DNA of 49,317 nt from Gnetum montanum (lineage: Eukaryota > Streptophyta > Gnetopsida > Gnetales > Gnetaceae): the NCBI GenBank assembly GCA_015680685.1, contig MNCI01016492.1, positions 531,559-580,875 of the forward strand, in the 5' to 3' direction. Every line of letters starts with the position of its first letter. Within the stretch, counting starts at the first letter, position 1. Positions 45,674-49,317 of this stretch are shown one piece after another. The position numbers and the translations under genes are program-made. Under the pieces are notes generated by a model that searched no databases, was not told the DNA's origin, and saw only the letters and a program-made list of their open reading frames with translations.

Positions 45674-46420
45674 ATGGCTAAACAAGGTGGTAAGTATGAT
45701 GAAATGCATAGTGAACTTAAAGAAGAAATTCTTATTTTACATTATTTCTTAGGAGAGCAAAGAAATTTTTAAATTCTAATCTAGATACTATTCACACTAA
45801 AATGAAAGGAGAAATCTCAAACATAACAGTTGAGATTCAACAACTAACCTATTTGAATAAGGATTGTAGAAAGTTTCAAGAAGGAAAGACTCTTGAAAAA
45901 CAACCAAAGAATATGGAGAAAGTTACACAAGAAGATGCAAGTTCAAGTTCAAGAATAGTCAAGTTTGATAATGTTATTCATGAGGATAATAATTAATTTG
46001 TTTCTAAAAATTGTGGTAGTAAGAAAAAATTTAACTATTCACATGATGATCAAAACAAGATTGATGCTTGGTCTTGTCAAGAATACTTTGGTAAGGATAT
46101 TTTGTAGGTAGAAATAGCTGATAATGAAGAGAAGTGGAGAATTAAAACTTTCCTCAAAGAGACAAATGATGAAATAAGTGATCAAGGATTCTTTCATAAA
46201 GAACATGAACAAATAGAGTCATCATATAAAAGATCTAATGAAAGAAAAAACCAAAAGATGAGGAGGTACTTCATGATAGGGGACCTCATCTCAAACTTCA
46301 TTAAAGTTATCTTCTCACTTGAAAGCAAAGTAAGACAAGGTAAGTTTCCATCTATTTGCTTGCTAGATAATTTATAAGGATATGATTTCAAAAGTTCAAA
46401 TTGTCTTTGATTCATGCTTA
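45674..46420 (+). pseudogene. K-plus gag extension of unknown function
   Basis: KYDEMHSELKEEILILHYFL, a coiled-coil-like start, is followed by GEISNITVEIQQLTYLNKDC, VKFDNVIHEDNN, QNKIDAWSCQEYFGKDILQ and KEHEQIESSYKRSNERK. Each has a counterpart in K-minus in the same order. An open piece of 64 residues covers 45802-45996. There is no match to copia protease, integrase or RT. Confidence 0.55.
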
Positions 46421-47920
46421 CATTATCTATGGAATGTTGTGTCTAGATTAGAGAATTTTTAAAATAATTTTTTAGATTATCTCTTATATTCATTTTAAGC
46501 TTGATGTTATTGGTTTTATGAAAATATGTGGTGTACCACTTATAATAATTTCTTTTGGGCTTTTATCTTACTTTCAATAGCCTTTAAATCTTGCTTGGTC
46601 TAAACTTCTTGTGATGATCTATTTCTAAACTCATGTCATTTGGGATATTTGAGCCATTTCTTTGATGCTTTTGGTATAAGTCATAAACCTTAAGTAGATA
46701 CATTTTTGAAAATTCTATCAATATTAAGAATTGGAGACCTTAGTCTCGACATTTGATCTTAACGATGATAAAAAATTATGGTACTTTGATGATATATGAT
46801 GATTACTTCCTTGAAAAATATAAGATGATATTAAAAGCCCAAGGAAAGTTCCACATGTGTAGGAGGAGACTATTCCTCATTATCTTTTCTTATTTTGGAG
46901 ATCACCAATGTAAGGGGAGTCTTTGGAGGCTTCTACTAAGAATGACTGAAGTAGCAAAATATCACATTTCAAAAATGAGCAAGAATTTGTAAAAAGGTAT
47001 GGTACAGCATCCAAGGTAAAAGTAGAATTAAATCTTGGTTAAGATATCATATACACACTTTATCTTGTGATATTTTTTGGTTAAAAATTATTACTATTTG
47101 ATCTTGTTAAGAATCTACCTAGCTGTTTTTGGGCATCAACTTGTTTTGATTTGGTATTTTTCCTCCTTTATGACAATCTAATCTTACTTATACAAGCATG
47201 TCCTTTCTCTCTTAAAATAAATTTAGTTTCATGATGCTTTCAAAGGAGTTGAGTACTGATGGAATCATGAGATATTCGTTTAAACTAATCACTTTATTAG
47301 TTCAAAAAAACAGGTTACTTGATCCAAAATGCTCAGAAGTTGGATTTCGATAAGGAGCAAATCCTATTTGTTTTGACATCGTCAAGCTTATGAAAATAAT
47401 GCCAAGATTTGGTTTTGTCAAATTATATAGTCTTCTAAATGTATGTGCATAATGTGATTACCTTTCTATTTATATATGTATGGTTGTATATTCTTATGAA
47501 GAATTATTTCTTTTCCTAAAAAGCCTTGAGTCACACCTCTCATATATTGTATTTGGAGCTGCTATTTCATTTATTTCTCAAAAGGTACCTTGATTTTGAG
47601 ATACAATATTCATTGAAAATTTTAGACTGGTCATGAATCTTGGGGTGAACAGATAAAGGATTGTTCTTGATATAAATGATTTTACATTGTTAGCCCTATG
47701 GAATGTCTAAATGTTGAATCATTTTTTCATATGTCTACAGATCCTTTCAAGAGGAGTAATTTAGATTCTCAATTTTTTACATGATATATTCTTACTAACA
47801 AATTTTACTCTATATAGTATAACACTATCCCTTTTTGTTCATGTTGAAAAAGGGGTAGAAGTGTTTAGTAGTTACATTGTTATTATTCTAATTCATTCTC
47901 TTAAGTTTTGGACATTATTA
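46421..47920 (+). other. K-plus non-coding 3' interior
   Basis: No pol motif on either strand. A purine run GAAAAAGGGGTAGAAG at about 47847 could be an extra polypurine tract. The 79-residue frame at 46753-46992 has no family resemblance. Confidence 0.6.
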
Positions 47921-47932
47921 GAAAGGAGAAGA
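47921..47932 (+). other. Polypurine tract of K-plus
   Basis: AAAGGAGAAGA directly before the 3' LTR, at the place of AAGGGGGAGA in K-minus. Confidence 0.7.
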
Positions 47933-49127
47933 TTTTTGATCTTTCGATATGTCAAAAACTTAAGGAAAATGGAGAATAAAGGATGTTTGTGTGGTGTTGT
48001 GTTGACAAGACAAGATCATGGAAAAGGACTCAATAAGAGAAAAAGAGTCAAGGAATCACAAGAAAAGTTGACATCATTAAGAACCTATGAAGTATGTAAA
48101 AGTTCAAAGAGTAAGGACAAGGAATCAAGATTTCAAGTGCAAAGAAAACTAAAGAAATATGTCTCCAAAGAACAATAGATGTCTTAGCTAAAGTGAAGGA
48201 AAGTAAAAAAAATGTCTCTAAAAAATAGTAGACATCTTGGCCGAATTGAAGATTTCTCAAACAAAGACATCTTAGAAAAATAGCAAACATATTTCAGGTG
48301 AGAAATACATCTTCCTAGACACATCTCTACAAAGACATCTTTTCTGAAGAAAAGATGTCGCTCCCTTGAATGAAGATTTGATGTAGAAAGACATCTCATC
48401 CTTGAAGAAGATGTTTCTAGTGACTATTAGGTAGCTATTGCATAAATTCTGAGATGATTTCAAAAACATATTGTTTATAAGAAGAGTGCATTCTATTAGG
48501 AAATGAGAAAGCATTATGTACATTCAAGTGTAATTATTAAGCAATCATTGTAATCATCATTCTCTTATTATTGTTCCTCATTGTACTATCTTTTGTTTGT
48601 TGTAACTAGTCAAAGTGAGTTGTGCCTCAAAGTACAAGGATCAGCAAACTTAGTTGCATTAATCCTTTGTAATTTTTATTATCTTTTGTTACCCTATGGA
48701 GTTGATGTGCTTCTTATGGGAAGGCATATTTATTAAGCTTGTTGAGATCCTATAGGATTAAATGTTGGTATAACATCACAATATTCCAAAGTAGAGCTCA
48801 AGTTGTAAAGGCTGTGGGATCCTAGAAACCACATTTCTAAGCTTCTTAGGACCTTGTGGGGTCAAGTAGATTTGTGGTGTCAAATCACTCCAAAGAAAAG
48901 CTTACAACTTGTACAAGATGTGGTATCCTAAAAACCATATTTAAGAGCAACAAATTTTGGAGGTGTGCTAGCAAAATACCCTTTGAGTGTGAACTATCCA
49001 AGCTAGGGAACCACATTAAATTTGGTGTGTGTGCTTTGTCTCAAGAATTTTTTAATTTGGAAACTTATTAATTCCACCCCCCCCCCCCCANCCCCCCCCC
49101 CCCATTTTCTAAGTTCAACAATCCTCA
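47933..49127 (+). repeat. K-plus, 3' LTR
   Basis: Partner of 43433-44595, ending CAACAATCCTCA. It carries the GATGTCT cluster at 48158-48415 and a C-run near its end (49076-49103) in which base 49091 is N. Small open frames on both strands here are chance. Confidence 0.88.
49076..49103. repeat. Poly-C tract with an undetermined base
   Basis: Almost pure C with one A and one N (49091). The other K LTRs have shorter C-runs at this place, so the tract is real but its length is uncertain. Confidence 0.9.
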
Positions 49128-49197
49128 ATAAATTTATTCTTAATAAGTTTCAAATAATATATAATGTAATACATAAGAATATAGATGATGTTGTATA
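49128..49197 (-). repeat. Element E, 5' LTR, right piece (truncated)
   Basis: It continues the E LTR after K-plus and matches 34739-34790. The match stops at about 49197, about 77 bases before the predicted LTR end. Confidence 0.65.
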
Positions 49198-49317
49198 CCG
49201 ATGAGATGCGATTCGCACAAGCCGCGATATCATGTTGTCCCCTATGATATCGCGTACGTGATATCAAGATCTGACGCCAAATCTATAAATAAGAGGCAGC
49301 ACTCCCCTTATTTTCCA
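49198..49317 (+). promoter_or_regulatory. CpG-rich, promoter-like tail of unknown origin
   Basis: In 120 bases there are about nine CpG, far denser than elsewhere in the window. A hairpin with 11-bp arms CGCGATATCAT and ATGATATCGCG and a 10-base loop spans 49223-49254, followed by another GATATC at 49261. A TGACG motif at 49272 and a TATA box TATAAATA at 49284-49291 suggest a plant promoter reading rightwards. It could be the start of a younger LTR, another mobile element or a host promoter; the window ends too soon to tell. Confidence 0.5.

Larger units (their letters stand above)
43433..49127 (+). mobile_element. Element K-plus: gag-only copia-like retrotransposon
   Basis: LTRs at 43433-44595 and 47933-49127, PBS at 44598, gag, zinc knuckle, gag extension and PPT. 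This is the same family as K-minus in reverse orientation. A probable target duplication is ATAGA (43428-43432) and ATAAA (49128-49132), differing by one transition. The resumption of E-LTR sequence on both sides confirms the edges. No pol domain is present. Confidence 0.85.

Noticed and set aside
48048-48523. Overlapping minus-strand frames in the K-plus 3' LTR
   Set aside because: They are rich in Phe, Leu and Cys because they reverse the purine-rich AGATGTCT repeats; the frames are not kept in the other K LTRs.
49198-49230. 5S rRNA-like start (GATGCGAT) suggesting a Cassandra-type LTR
   Set aside because: Only eight bases agree, and no internal control boxes of 5S RNA follow.
1-49317. tRNA, rRNA or intact host protein genes
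   Set aside because: No cloverleaf, rRNA core or long multi-exon frame outside the antisense object in T could be supported.

Overview
This window looks like intergenic DNA from a large, repeat-packed seed-plant nuclear genome. It is AT-rich and poor in CpG, has no intact host gene, and is almost wall-to-wall decayed LTR retrotransposons nested in one another. A conifer or other gymnosperm is the likeliest source, from the age and depth of nesting and the very long Tat-type element, but the sequence alone does not prove it. All family assignments come from protein motifs read by eye; no database was searched. Element letters below are mine.

Left part. Element F (minus strand, about 1-7273 and 26237-27906) is a chromovirus-type Ty3/gypsy element. 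Read right to left it has a 5' LTR, PBS, gag with zinc knuckle, protease, RT, RNase H, integrase, chromodomain-like tail, PPT and 3' LTR. Its 5' LTR is split by element T.

Element T (plus strand, 7274-26236, about 19 kb) is a Tat/Ogre-like Ty3/gypsy giant. It has LTRs of about 1.7 kb, a Gln-rich gag, protease, a 6.4-kb block without sense coding, then RT, RNase H, a second RNase H and integrase, followed by a tandem repeat, PPT and 3' LTR. The block between protease and RT carries, on the opposite strand, an unidentified gene-like reading frame split by at least six short GT-AG introns. This is the most unusual object in the window.

Right part. Element G (plus strand) is a gypsy element with a duplicated gag segment. 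It is interrupted by M (30069-34158, minus), a small gypsy element with gag and protease but no RT or integrase, and by E (34398 to about 49197, minus), a largely non-coding LTR element. Inside E sit two copies of one gag-only copia-like family, K: K-minus (35558-41748, target duplication GAGAT) in E's interior, and K-plus (43433-49127) in E's right LTR. K-minus carries a solo LTR (41005-41579) with a perfect CTCAT target duplication. Nesting therefore reaches four levels: G, E, K-minus, solo LTR.

The last 120 bases (49198-49317) differ from everything else: CpG-rich, with an 11-bp hairpin and a TATA box. They look like the edge of a younger element or a promoter. Nearly all coding remnants are broken, mostly by TAG or TGA where family patterns expect Trp, Gln or Arg, as methylation-driven C-to-T decay would produce.
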